A stretch of DNA of 64,000 nucleotides. Origin: Sialis fuliginosa. Taxonomy: Eukaryota; Arthropoda; Insecta; Megaloptera; Sialidae. Shown one piece after another: positions 10,678-24,300 of this stretch (the first letter of the stretch is position 1; each line of letters opens with the position of its first letter). A program made the position numbers and the translations under genes. The stretch lies in the NCBI GenBank assembly GCA_961205875.1, contig OY540816.1, forward strand, positions 10,488,701 to 10,552,700. Reading direction: 5' to 3'. The notes under the pieces were generated by a model. The model saw only the letters and a list, made by a program, of their open reading frames with translations, made no database searches and was not told the DNA's origin.

Positions 10678-13600
10678 ATAGAATCAAGTTGAGACAGTGG
10701 TACTAATCAAGTGGCTCATACTAGACAAGCACCATGGTTGACTACTACAAGGTGCTAGACGTTTCAAAAAATGCAAACACGGCAGAAATTAAAAAAGCGT
10801 GAGTAGTAAAAAAATATTGTAAAAGTTTACTTACCGTTCATTAATATGATAACAAATAAAGCCTATTTACCTTATTTTTTGGTTATTTTAAGATTCCAGG
10901 GAGTAAAATGTGTAAAAAAAAATTGTTGTCAATGAAAGTCTATAAAGGGTGTGATAACCATCCAATTTCTTTAAAAAAAATTGGATATTTTTTCTGTCGT
11001 TAAAAAATTACAGGGGTGACGCCCGTCTAATGTGTAAAAAATAATTTATTTTTTTGCAGGGGGGTGGGGTGACACTCGATTTCCGCCCCAGGTGTCACCC
11101 CCTCACCCCTAGAAGAATAAATAAAAACTTTTAAATCGTTTTTTGTTAATAAGCCCATGTCCACAAACGAGCAGTAGAGCAAAAGCAATAAATTTTGTCT
11201 TTTGGTTAATTTTTTTATAACTTATGGTAAATCAAAGTATGCTGATCTATAGTTGTATTGGGCGCAATCTACGAAAATCCATAATTTCCGCTCCAGGGAA
11301 CACCCAAACATTTTATGTTTATTTTTAGTTTTAAAAAAAATTGCAAAGAATGAAGAGTTCTAGAGAACTAGCCAAATAATACAAATAAGTTGTTTTTTTT
11401 TTTTCATAACAGAATTGCCGAACCGAAAAACCAAAAATTTCAGCAAGTTCTAAAAATATTTTTTTTTGTATTCTTTCCCTAGTTCTTAGCACTTTTTATT
11501 CTATACAAATTTTTGTAAAAGTGAATCATTTAGGAGATAAAAATAAAAATAAATATAAAATCATTTTTGATTAGTAGCATCCTTTGAACTATCATTACAA
11601 GTTACAAAAATTTTCAACTAAAAGGCAAAATTCGTTGTTTTTGTGTGGAGTCTTTTCTTTTGCTCTACTACTGTAGCGGCTTGTTTTTGGGTATGGATTT
11701 ATTAAGAACTCCTGAAAATTTTGTCGGTATGTTTTTGGGACACCCTGTATAATAAATATTTTATAATAATGTTTTAATGTTATTATTGTTATTTGCAGAT
11801 ATCGTAAATTAGCATTAAAATGGCATCCTGACAAAAATCCAGATAATTCAGATGAAGCTAACAAAAAGTTTAAAGAAATATCAGAGGCATATGAAGTACT
11901 TTCAGATGGTAAGTTTTATTTTTATATTTTAATATTGTAAATTTTTAATTTGTTTTTACTATTTTTTTTTACTCAAACGTTCATTAAAATATTTTTAAAA
12001 TTTAATATGGCTATCTACTTTATTTAAAAGTTTCTGTCAAATTACAAAAAGAGTATCAACAAAACAAAATTTCTGTTACTACTTTCATTGATTTTAATTA
12101 CCTAACAATTAATTGTCATTGTAAGCTATACAGCTATTTAATTGTTTGATGCATTTTTTTATTCTCTAATTTTACTGACCATAAAATAATTAATTGCCTA
12201 TAAATAATATCGCTTTTGAAAGTTTGATAATATCATGCTATCACACTAATTTCACGATTAAAATATATGAATTTGGTACTTTTTTATTAATATCAGTTTC
12301 TGAAATCATATAATTTTTAGATTATTTTTTATAATATGATAGCCACTGTTAATAATATGAAATTAAAGAAATATTTTAATAGTTTTTTGAGTAATTGTAG
12401 AAAAATATAATGTTTATTTAGTGAATATTGTTGAAATTACCATGTTTAGAGTCAAAACGGAAGGTATATGAAGCCAGTCGAGTTCGTAGAAGCCAAGGAA
12501 GTCACCATCATTCGACAGGACACCAGCGCACATTCCGGGGATTTTTCGATAATCCTTTCCACCGATTCGCATTTGGTAGTTACTAAATTGAGACCGAATT
12601 TTACGATTTTTATAAATCCGAATAACTGTAATTCCATCTGGCTTGAGCAACAATCCCTGTCAACATAATTTACTAATTCAATTTTTTCCGCATTTTATCG
12701 TTGGTGTTATTGTTTGAGTTTTATAAGAATATTTTTTATCTAGCCATCGCTTCATCAGCTAAAGGAAAAGCTTTTTTTTTTCTAATATCTAATACTTTTT
12801 TCATAAATTATAATTCATTAATAATAAATTATATTGTTTTTATTTCAATCATATTGCATGAATATTTTTACTTATACAACAGATTTATAACAAAAGTTTT
12901 ATGCTTTCTTTAATACACTAATTTTTCCCCTCCGTTTATTTTTCTACCAATAATTATTTCTATTTTTTTCATGATCTTTAATTAAATTTTTTTATTTATT
13001 CATTAAAAGCAATATGATTATAAATCTAATCACCATTTTATTAACTGTGTTTGGGTAGATTAAAGAAAATCGATAAGTTTACTAATGAAAAATAAAGAAT
13101 AACATTCATAATATTAATTATAAAATTTATAATTAAATTATCTTATAAAACTATTAATCATAAAATCGTGTTATTTAAAAAAAATAATTTTGTAATAATA
13201 TTTGGTACTAATCGTACCCGCGTGCAGCTATCAAAGAAAAAAATGACATAAATAATATTGTGTACGTAGAACATTTAATTCTGATTTTCATCCACTCTTT
13301 ATTTATTGATACAATTTGGTTTTTCTCATGCATACACATTTTAATTTTACATGTCTTCCAAAAATATTATTTATTTTTATTTTAATAAATATTTCAAAAA
13401 ATATTTATTTTCTTGATTAAAAATTTTCTATAATTGTTTTTTTTTTAGTAATTATATTAATACTGGGTATTGAAAAATTGATAACGAATAGAAACATTTG
13501 CGTCAAAAATGATATAAACGAATAACACATTATTAAATCGGCTACGCAATTGGTTGATATTTATAAATTCTAGCTTCTAGTGTACCATCTGGAGCTAAGC

Positions 13601-14895
13601 TGCGTCGCGGCGTTGGTGACAGACGGATATGACACGTACATATCGTAAGACTCCTTGTAATTGTTTGCATATTATGTTACAGAAAAGAAACGCCGCATGT
13701 ACGATCAGTATGGCAAGGAAGGTTTGATGGGTAACGCAGGTACCCAGAGATCAAGAAGCAGGTATGACGATGACTTTGGCATGGGCTTCGGATATCCGTT
13801 TGTCTTCAGAGATCCTGACGATGTTTTTAGAGAATTCTTCGGAGATTCTCCATTAGCAGATTTATTCCCAGGTTTTTATTTTTATTATGATTATTTAGAT
13901 TATTAAAATATAATTTTCTATAAAAAATAACATTTTGAAAAATGATTTTTATTTGTTACACATTTTATTTTACATAAAATTTGTATTTTTCCATCTGTTA
14001 ATATTTTATTTATAAAAGTACTGAAAATCAATTCTCAGACATGTATTTTTTTATTAAATAATGTTTGCAATTGTATCTATGTAGTAATTAGTTAACTAAA
14101 TAGTTAATTAAAGTAAAGTATCCAATATCATTTAATTAATTAAATCAATTAAACAATAAGTTAATACAAATATAACATTATTTGATATGCGTATGGTAAA
14201 GATACTTCACCTTAAATTATTTTGATTAGTAATTAAAATAATAGCCTCAAGTAAAATTGCACCTCTTTCATTTTATACATTATGTGGTTTTTTCTTACTT
14301 ACTATCTAATCTCTATTAACAATTTACCTACTTAATTATTACACATACTAACATAAACTAACCTACAATTCTTCCTGTTCACGCTGGACGAACCAGAATT
14401 CACTGACTCTTCTTCAGGCATGAACGGACACCGATCTCACGGCCGACGTGGAGCCAATGCTGCTAACAGACACTCGCACCCGCAGAACACAATTGCATCT
14501 CAGTTTTTCAACCCATTTGGATTAAGTCTGAACATGGATGACCTGTTTAACACAGCAGCGACTAATGGCGGTTTCACATCTTTCTCTAGTTTTAAAAGTA
14601 GTTTTGGAGGTCCCAGCGGAGGAAATGTGAAGAGAACATCAACATCAACAAGATTTATCAACGGGAAGAAAATCACTACAAAAAAGTATGTACATTATAC
14701 ACTAAATAAAATTTTTTATTTGTTTTTGTATGAATTAACAATAAAAAATGTTTTTTGCATTTTTAAATATTAGGTAATATTTATATTTGTTTTAGGGTTG
14801 TGGAAAATGGCAAGGAGACGATTATGTCATATGAAAATGACGTATTAACTTCAAAGACTGTTAACGGCGTTCCTCAATCTATAACCTATAGTTAA
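10678..14895 (+). CDS. mrj: DnaJ homologue subfamily B member 6-like (Mrj)
   Basis: Type-II J-domain co-chaperone that stimulates Hsp70 ATPase and helps keep aggregation-prone proteins soluble in cytosol and nucleus. Coding exons: 10734-10798, 11799-11908, 13683-13871, 14418-14685 and 14796-14895, giving 243 residues; the ATG exon starts at an acceptor at 10678, so 10678-10733 is 5' UTR. All introns are GT-AG and hold frame. The J domain (about residues 2-68) opens VDYYKVLDV, has the catalytic HPD at 31-33 and ends [20 protein letters not shown] Gly/Phe region follows ([22 protein letters not shown]), then a Ser/Thr-rich stretch and the DNAJB6-type C terminus with [16 protein letters not shown] and a second short strand repeat ending QSITYS. 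Length fits human DNAJB6b (241). An upstream non-coding exon probably ends at 10158 (CCAG|GTATGT). AATAAA signals lie at 15455 and 15820. Symbol by family resemblance. Confidence 0.93.
10799..11798 (+). other. mrj intron 1, with repeat debris
   Basis: Donor GTGAGT, acceptor TTTGCAG. The interior has C- and G-rich tracts (GGGGGGTGGGGTGACACTCG near 11060) and ends of a possible TA-flanked element (GGGACACCCTGTATA near 11737). No coding exon was found in it. Confidence 0.6.
12450..12575 (+). CDS. mrj: Alternative third coding exon of the mrj-like gene
   Basis: After TTTAG at 12449 a 126-bp open segment begins in the phase left by exon 2 and stops in the phase needed by exon 4, before a GTAGTT donor. 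Spliced in place of 13683-13871 it gives [17 protein letters not shown]..., parallel to [14 protein letters not shown]... of the standard exon. It then runs through a His/Ser stretch into a Gly/Phe-type [14 protein letters not shown]. The isoform would be 222 residues. That the two exons are mutually exclusive is inferred from shared phase, similar opening residues and duplicated role (end of J domain plus G/F region). Including both would also keep frame, so transcript data decide. Confidence 0.72.
12576..13682 (+). other. mrj intron between alternative and standard exon 3
   Basis: Very AT-rich apart from a GC-rich island at about 13570-13650, which has an AG before it and a GTAAGA after it and might be a rarely used exon or a conserved element. 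No further coding exon could be established. Confidence 0.45.
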
Positions 14896-17231
14896 ATTAG
14901 ATTTTATGAAGACGATATATAAAATATTATACTTAATTTCTCAATAATCGATAATTGAGCTTGCATTGTGAAATTCTTTGTCGACTGCTGTACGATGACG
15001 TAATGGCATATTGTTAAATGTATTAGCTGTTTTAGCTATATCTAAAACATTATGAACTAGAAGTATATTGATTTTGTAACGGAAATTTGAAAATATAATT
15101 TTTCAACCAAGAATATTTGTTTTGTTGCTTGTCGAGTCATCGAGTTTAAGCATTTGTCGATATGCTCAGACAATTCAAATTGAATTAAGTAGTTATATTT
15201 GTTTATTTTATAAATAATTTAATTATAGGTGATAATTTTACTACTCTGTGAATTTTAATTGTAGTAGATGTAAGGAAACGACCTTTAGTTGTAAGCTTTG
15301 TTAACAATTAAGAAGTTGCCAGTTATTTTTATTTTTATTTGATAATATTATTAAGAAATTGACATTCTTTTATTTTGTTTTGTTTCATTTCTTTCTTTTT
15401 TATTTATATGAATGCGAGGAGATGTGATGCGAGTGAATTGAATACATTTTTATGAATAAATAGTTGAGTATGACGGATACGTAAACAGGGATTTGGAATG
15501 AGATTTTATTTTTGTCAATTATATTATTTAAAAAAATCTGTTCTACCATTAATTCAAACAAAAAAGGCGTTTTGATTTTTTTAAAGTAATAATTGTTAAC
15601 AATGATAATAGGTATAGTTTATAAATGGACATATATATTGTTATTTATTATCCAGTACAAGCAAACCCTACATTAAAGCCAGTTCTCCAATTCTTATTCT
15701 TATAAGACAAAGTAGTATAATCAATAATATTAAAAAATTAAATTATACTTGTGTCAAGAATATATAGACAAAAAACAAGCAACATAATTGGTTGATATAA
15801 TCAATTATTCAAAACGTGAATAAAGAATATACTATGTTGTATTTGTGAAATGAACATTTTAAAGTGGTTTTAATTTAAAGTATGCATGTACTATGTACTA
15901 TGAAAATACTTTTTCAGTGGTACGTTTATACTAATGAAAGACACTTGGTATACCAAATTTTATATTGGTGTAACAAAAAATATATATTGTGTTTCTGTCT
16001 TGCACCATGGTAATTTTTGAAATGTTTCAATAAATGTACATATTCACAAATGTACCACTGCAAACTTGACGTTACATTCCTAATCTCTGTTAGTAAAAAC
16101 TAAATTATAGCAGGATTTGCTGAATCAATTGCTTCATATTGATATACTCTCTACTTTTTCATCAAGTAATAATGCACATGATATTTTTGTGATAATTTCT
16201 ATTAATAAACTATTTTAAATCTAAAATTGTTTTATGTTTCTACTGTTGCCAAATTGCAGCATGAGATGCTTGAAAGTACTTTTTTTTTAAAGTGCTATTT
16301 TTGATATATTTGTGTGTATTAATGTAAACATCGATTATGTAAACTATTGATTCAGTAATCCAAGTATTAGTTATTATCGACCACCATAATAAGATATTAT
16401 TTATTTGAAAGCGATCTCTGAGCGTTGATAAAGTTGAAAGTATATCCATGTTTCGAATAGAATATACATAATTATTTACTATGTACATTTGCACATGCTT
16501 TCATGCATTTCATCTTAATAGATAACTTAAACAAAACTATTGTTGTAATAGTTACTTATGATAACTTCATTAATTATTTTTAATTGTAATTTAAAAGCTC
16601 AAGTGAGTAACTTTGACGAGTTTTTGGTTAAATGAACTGTATATATTATATTTTAGTAGTATCATTATGTAATGTGTATTTAAGTGTGTGATTTGTTCAC
16701 AGCTGAGTAAGTGTAGTTAGCAATATAGAAATTCAAATTATTGTATTATATCATGTGCAAAATAACTTGATTAATAAAACAATATATCATTTATCGTATT
16801 ATTTCAATTTATTCTACCAATGCATACACCACAATTTTTTTATTAATAGGTTAAACAATACAGTGTACTTTCCTTACTGTGGAGCATGTTGGCCAATTCT
16901 ATTATAAGTGATAACTGTAAATATATAGGAATTTTTAACAAGTGGCATAGGGTCACCATACACCCGGCAAACACTAAAAATAGCGCGCCCCCCCCCCCCC
17001 ATTGTAATTGTAATTTTTTTTGTGACCCCCTAATGTCATATAAGTGCAACGAGTCAGTAGATAAAAATTCATGAAGAAGAAGAATAATACCACAACTTAA
17101 ATATTTACTATTATATAATATTTCTATAGTAACACATTTGTAGAATATACATAACAACTGTAATAGTGATGTGAATATTGACCAAACTGATTAGTTTTTT
17201 TATATATTTAATTGGAACATTATTAATAAAA
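14896..17231. other. mrj 3' UTR and intergenic region
   Basis: The first several hundred bases are presumably mrj 3' UTR; AATAAA occurs at 15455, 15820 and near 16030. A run of 13 C lies at 16988-17000. Open frames at 16240-16494, 16843-17157 and 16886-17074 show no family resemblance. The tektin gene begins at 17232. Confidence 0.5.
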
Positions 17232-19861
<2,630 letters not shown>

Positions 19862-20250
19862 ATGTATTTTGTGTGCATAAAAAGTTAGTTTTGCTATCTA
19901 AAGCTTCATACTGAAATTTTTAGAGATCAAAACCAATTTGGCGTGTTCGAACCAGTTCAAGTTAATAAAAATGTATGAAGTAGATATTCAAAAATCTAAC
20001 CTTTTTACAATGATAATAATAATATATATATTAATTGGATTTTAAAATATTTTTCATGATTTCTGGTTTGAACACAACATATTAATTTTGGATCAATTTT
20101 CATCCGTAAAAATGAAATTTTTTTGTGTTTATGCTTTAAATTTAAACACATTAATGCAATTGTTAGTGTCTTTTAAAAATAAAATTTATACATTTTTATT
20201 TTAAAATAGTATTTGTTATTATATAATTAACAAACAATTAGTAGCAGTAT

Positions 20251-20408
20251 AAGGGTCGATTCACACTATCATGCCGGTCTCGGATCGGTCTCGCTCCAGT
20301 CAAACATTCAGTATATTAATACCGTATCAAAGCGTAATTGGACCGAGACCAGCACGATATGTATAGCAAGACCGGATCGGGACCGGCACGTTAGTCTTGA
20401 TTGACCCT
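20251..20408. mobile_element. Short GC-rich MITE, about 158 bp
   Basis: Ends AAGGGTCGATTCACACTA and TAGTCTTGATTGACCCT are inverted. The interior repeats CCGGTCTCGGATCGGTCTCG-type words on both strands. It stands out from its AT-rich surroundings just past the tektin 3' UTR. Confidence 0.6.
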
Positions 20409-21371
20409 AAGGCTTATTACAATTTTCTGCTGTGTCACAAAAATAGAAATTACAGTTTTAAATTTGAATGCGTTGTTGCATACAAATAAAATGATTGTAG
20501 CAATTTACTCTGTTTTCATAGCAGCTATTTTTGCAACAAAAATTGTATGTCTAATTGCCTGGCTGTAGCATAAAAATGATAAGTAAAATTGTATACTATA
20601 GTACCAATACTATTTAATAGAATAATCAATATTATTATATCTTTATTATTTCAGTAGTTTGTATAAACAATGATATCTTCAGCTTTGCTATTAACACATT
20701 GTATTATGTAGTAATAATAAATTTTCCAAATTAATTCACACCCTGCAATATTCTTGTATAAACTTCAATTACGCATCGCAACCGTATTTGCCACCCTGAA
20801 CGTGGAAGTTCAAATGAATGAATTTGTGCACAATGCTATACATGATACAATTTATTTATACATAACAAAGTAATTTTAATTGTACATTACTGTTGATGCA
20901 GTTGTCCACCAACTCTGTATTGTAACCAATGAGGGACCAAATGGTTATAGTACAAAATATATATATGTAAAATATCAATGATAACTGTCAAAGGCCTCCC
21001 ATAAAATATGTTGATTCCCCTGATAAAAATCCTGGTTATGTCACTGCCGCATGTGTTTGACAAAAGGATTATACCTTTCGTTGTGTGTAGTAGAACGTGA
21101 ACCTCACTCACCGTTATTTACATGCAGTTTACTTCTGCTTGGCCTGCTAGACCCATATGTGTTATCAGTGTGAGAATTTTTCATTTTCCCCCCATTAAAT
21201 TATGTTAATTTTTCATCAAAAATACATTATAATTATAGTTTAAGTATTTAAATTAAGAATTATTTTTTATTTTCAGTGATCTGTTATATATATATTTTTT
21301 ATTATACATATATAATAATACAATAAAAAGTATTTTATCTATAAATAATCAATAGGTAATTCAATAATAAT
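20409..21371. other. Intergenic; includes a direct repeat of palindrome sequence
   Basis: No gene seen. The segment at about 21276-21371 (GTGATCTGTT ... ACAATAAAAAGTATTTTATC ... AATCAATAGGTAATTCAAT) is repeated directly inside the left palindrome arm at 21678-21760, so the palindrome is flanked on this side by a partial copy of its own arm. Confidence 0.6.
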
Positions 21372-24300
21372 AATAGTGTGGAAAAGCTTGATAATTTTAA
21401 TTAAAATTCAGATAATAAACTTTTTAATGTAACGTAATTGAGGATTAATAAAAATTGTTAATTTGATTGTCAAAAACAGGATTTCTTAGCAATTAATACT
21501 AAGTACAAGTACCTATTTTATTTTATTAAATGTTTTTTGGAAACCTTTGAATATGGCTAAAATATTATGCGCTTGTGATTTTTCGATATAAAGTGTCGTT
21601 TGGTTGGAATTTAAAAAATTTACAAAAAATTAGAATACATCTCGCAACCCAAGGGTTCAGTGTTTGAATCCCAAGGTGATCTGTTTTATTTTATTATATA
21701 CCTATAATAATACAATAAAAAGTATTTTATCAATAAATAATCAATAGGTGATTCAATAATACATAGTATGTATGTCTCAACAGTGATGCCATGTAATAAG
21801 TACATATATAATAAATATTTATAAATAAAGGTAAGTAATTTCAATTGTACAATATTTTATTCCTGTGTAGATAAACAGCGGTAACAAAGAACTAATTAAG
21901 AGCATCTATGTAGATAAATAGATGTTTTAAATTCACTCGGTTTTCAGTTTTAAAAGTCATCGTATATACTGATAACATACATTACACCAGATTTTAAATT
22001 CATTCATTAATAAATACGATAACGTCTCTTTTTTGACAAATTAATTGATTTAGTCAGAACGGCATCTGAAAATATTATTGAAATTTGAAAGGTACATGTG
22101 GCGCCATCTAGCAAAAACAGCTTGAACTAAAGTTTTTGATAGTTCAAGTTTGTCCCGCTAGATGGTACTACATGTACTTTTTAAATTTCAATGTATTTTT
22201 CAGATGCCATTCCGACTAAAATATTTTTTTTGCAAGTTAGAGACGCTATCGTATGTATTAGAGCATCCTAATTCCAAATATGCCCTTAAAAAGTTGCACT
22301 CGGAACAATAAAACCGTTTTTTATCAACTTTTGTCTAAGCGAGTCTTCTTACATACGATGGGGTGTTTTTTACTTTGAAATTCAAAATAGATGTATAAAT
22401 TATCGTACCAAAAAACACACTCTTTTTGAATTTGAAAGTAACAGACACGCTATGGTATGTAAGAAGACTCGATTATAACATATATGATATCAGATTTTAA
22501 ATACATTCACTGGTTCAAATTTTCACTAAAATTTCTAAGACAAAAGTTGATAAAAAACCGTGTTATCGATCCGAGCGCAACTTTTTATGGGCATATTTGG
22601 AATCAGGGTGCCCTAATACATACGATAGCTTCTCTAACTCGCCAAAAAAAATTTTTTTCCAAAACGAAACAAGGTAATAGTATGGCTTAAAAAACAGTCG
22701 AAAAATGCTTTTTTCGATTTTCAAATAATTAGATACGTTATCGCATGTATAGGGATACGCTAATTCGACAATTTTCATCAATTGCGAAATTCATCAAAGG
22801 GTTCAAAAGTTATAGCCATTTTACGACGAAAAATTGATAAAAAACAGTGATAGCGATTCGAGCGGAATTTTTTATCAACATTTTTGGAATCACCATGCTG
22901 TTATACATACGATAGCGTGCCTAACTCGACAAAAAATTTTTTTATCTGGTGACGTAACATGACAGCATCTCCACCATATATAAAAAGGTACAAAAATACT
23001 ATATATATCTTATTTTTGAATAAGGAATACAAAAATATCAAAAAATATTTTATTCAATATATATGGTAGAGGTGCCGTCATGTTACGTCACCAGATAAAA
23101 TTTTTTTTTGTCGAGTTAGGCACGCTATCGTATGAATAACAGCATGGTGATTCCAAAAATGTTGATAAAAAATTCCGCTCGAACCGCTATCACTGTCTTT
23201 TATCAATTTTTCGTCGTAAAATGGCTATAACTTTTGAACCCTTTGATGAATTTCGCAATTGATAAAAATTGTCGAATTAGCGTATCCCTTTACATGCGAT
23301 AACGTATCTAATTATTTGAAAATCGAAAAAAGTATTTTTCGACTGTTTTTTAAGCCATACTATCACCTTGTTTCGTTTTGGAAAAAAATTTTTTTTGGCG
23401 AGTTAGAGACGCTATCGTATGTATTAGGGCACCCTGATTCCAAATATGCCCATAAAAAGTTGCGCTCGGATCGATAACACGGTTTTTTATCAACTTTACT
23501 CTTAAAAAATTTCATCAAATTTTGAACCAGTGAATTGATTTAAAATCTATTATCATTTATGTTATCAACGTGTCATAACACATACGATGGCGTGTTAATT
23601 ATTTTCAAATTCATTAAGGATGTGTTTTTCAGTACTTTAATTGATACACCCATTTTGAATTTGAAAATATTATGCACGCCATCATATGTTAAAGGACACG
23701 CTGGTATCATATAACACCAGATTAAAAATCCTTTGTTTGTTAAAAAATTCAAACAAATTTTATAAACAAATGTTAATAAAAAACAGTTACATTGGTCCGA
23801 GTGAAACTTTTTATTTGCATTTTTGGACTCAGGATTCCCTAATACATTCGATAATATCTCTAACACGTTTAAAAAAAAATTAAGTTAGTCGGAATGGCTT
23901 CTGAAAAAATTATTGAACTATCAAAAACTGACTAAAAAATATTATTAATTCAAGCTGTTTTTGCTAGATGGCACCATTTAAACCTTTAAAATTTCAATAA
24001 TATTTTCAGAAGCCATTCCGATTAAGTCAATTTTTTTACGTGTTAGAGACGTCATGGTATGTATTAGGGCATCCTAATTACAAATATATAATAAAAAGTT
24101 GCACTCAGATCGTAAAAACCGTTTTTCATCAACTTTTGTCTAAAAAAAATGTTAAAATTATGAACCAGTGAAAGCATTTAAAATCTGATATCATATATGT
24201 TATCAGCAAGTCTTCTTACATACGATGGCGTGCATAATATTTTCAAATTCAAAATGGGTGTATCAATTAAAGTACTGAAAAACACATCCTTATTGAATTT

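Noticed and set aside
17178-17231. Upstream in-frame Met as the tektin start
   Set aside because: The extra 18 residues are hydrophobic and unlike any tektin N terminus; Met at 17232 leads straight into the family's Pro-rich start.
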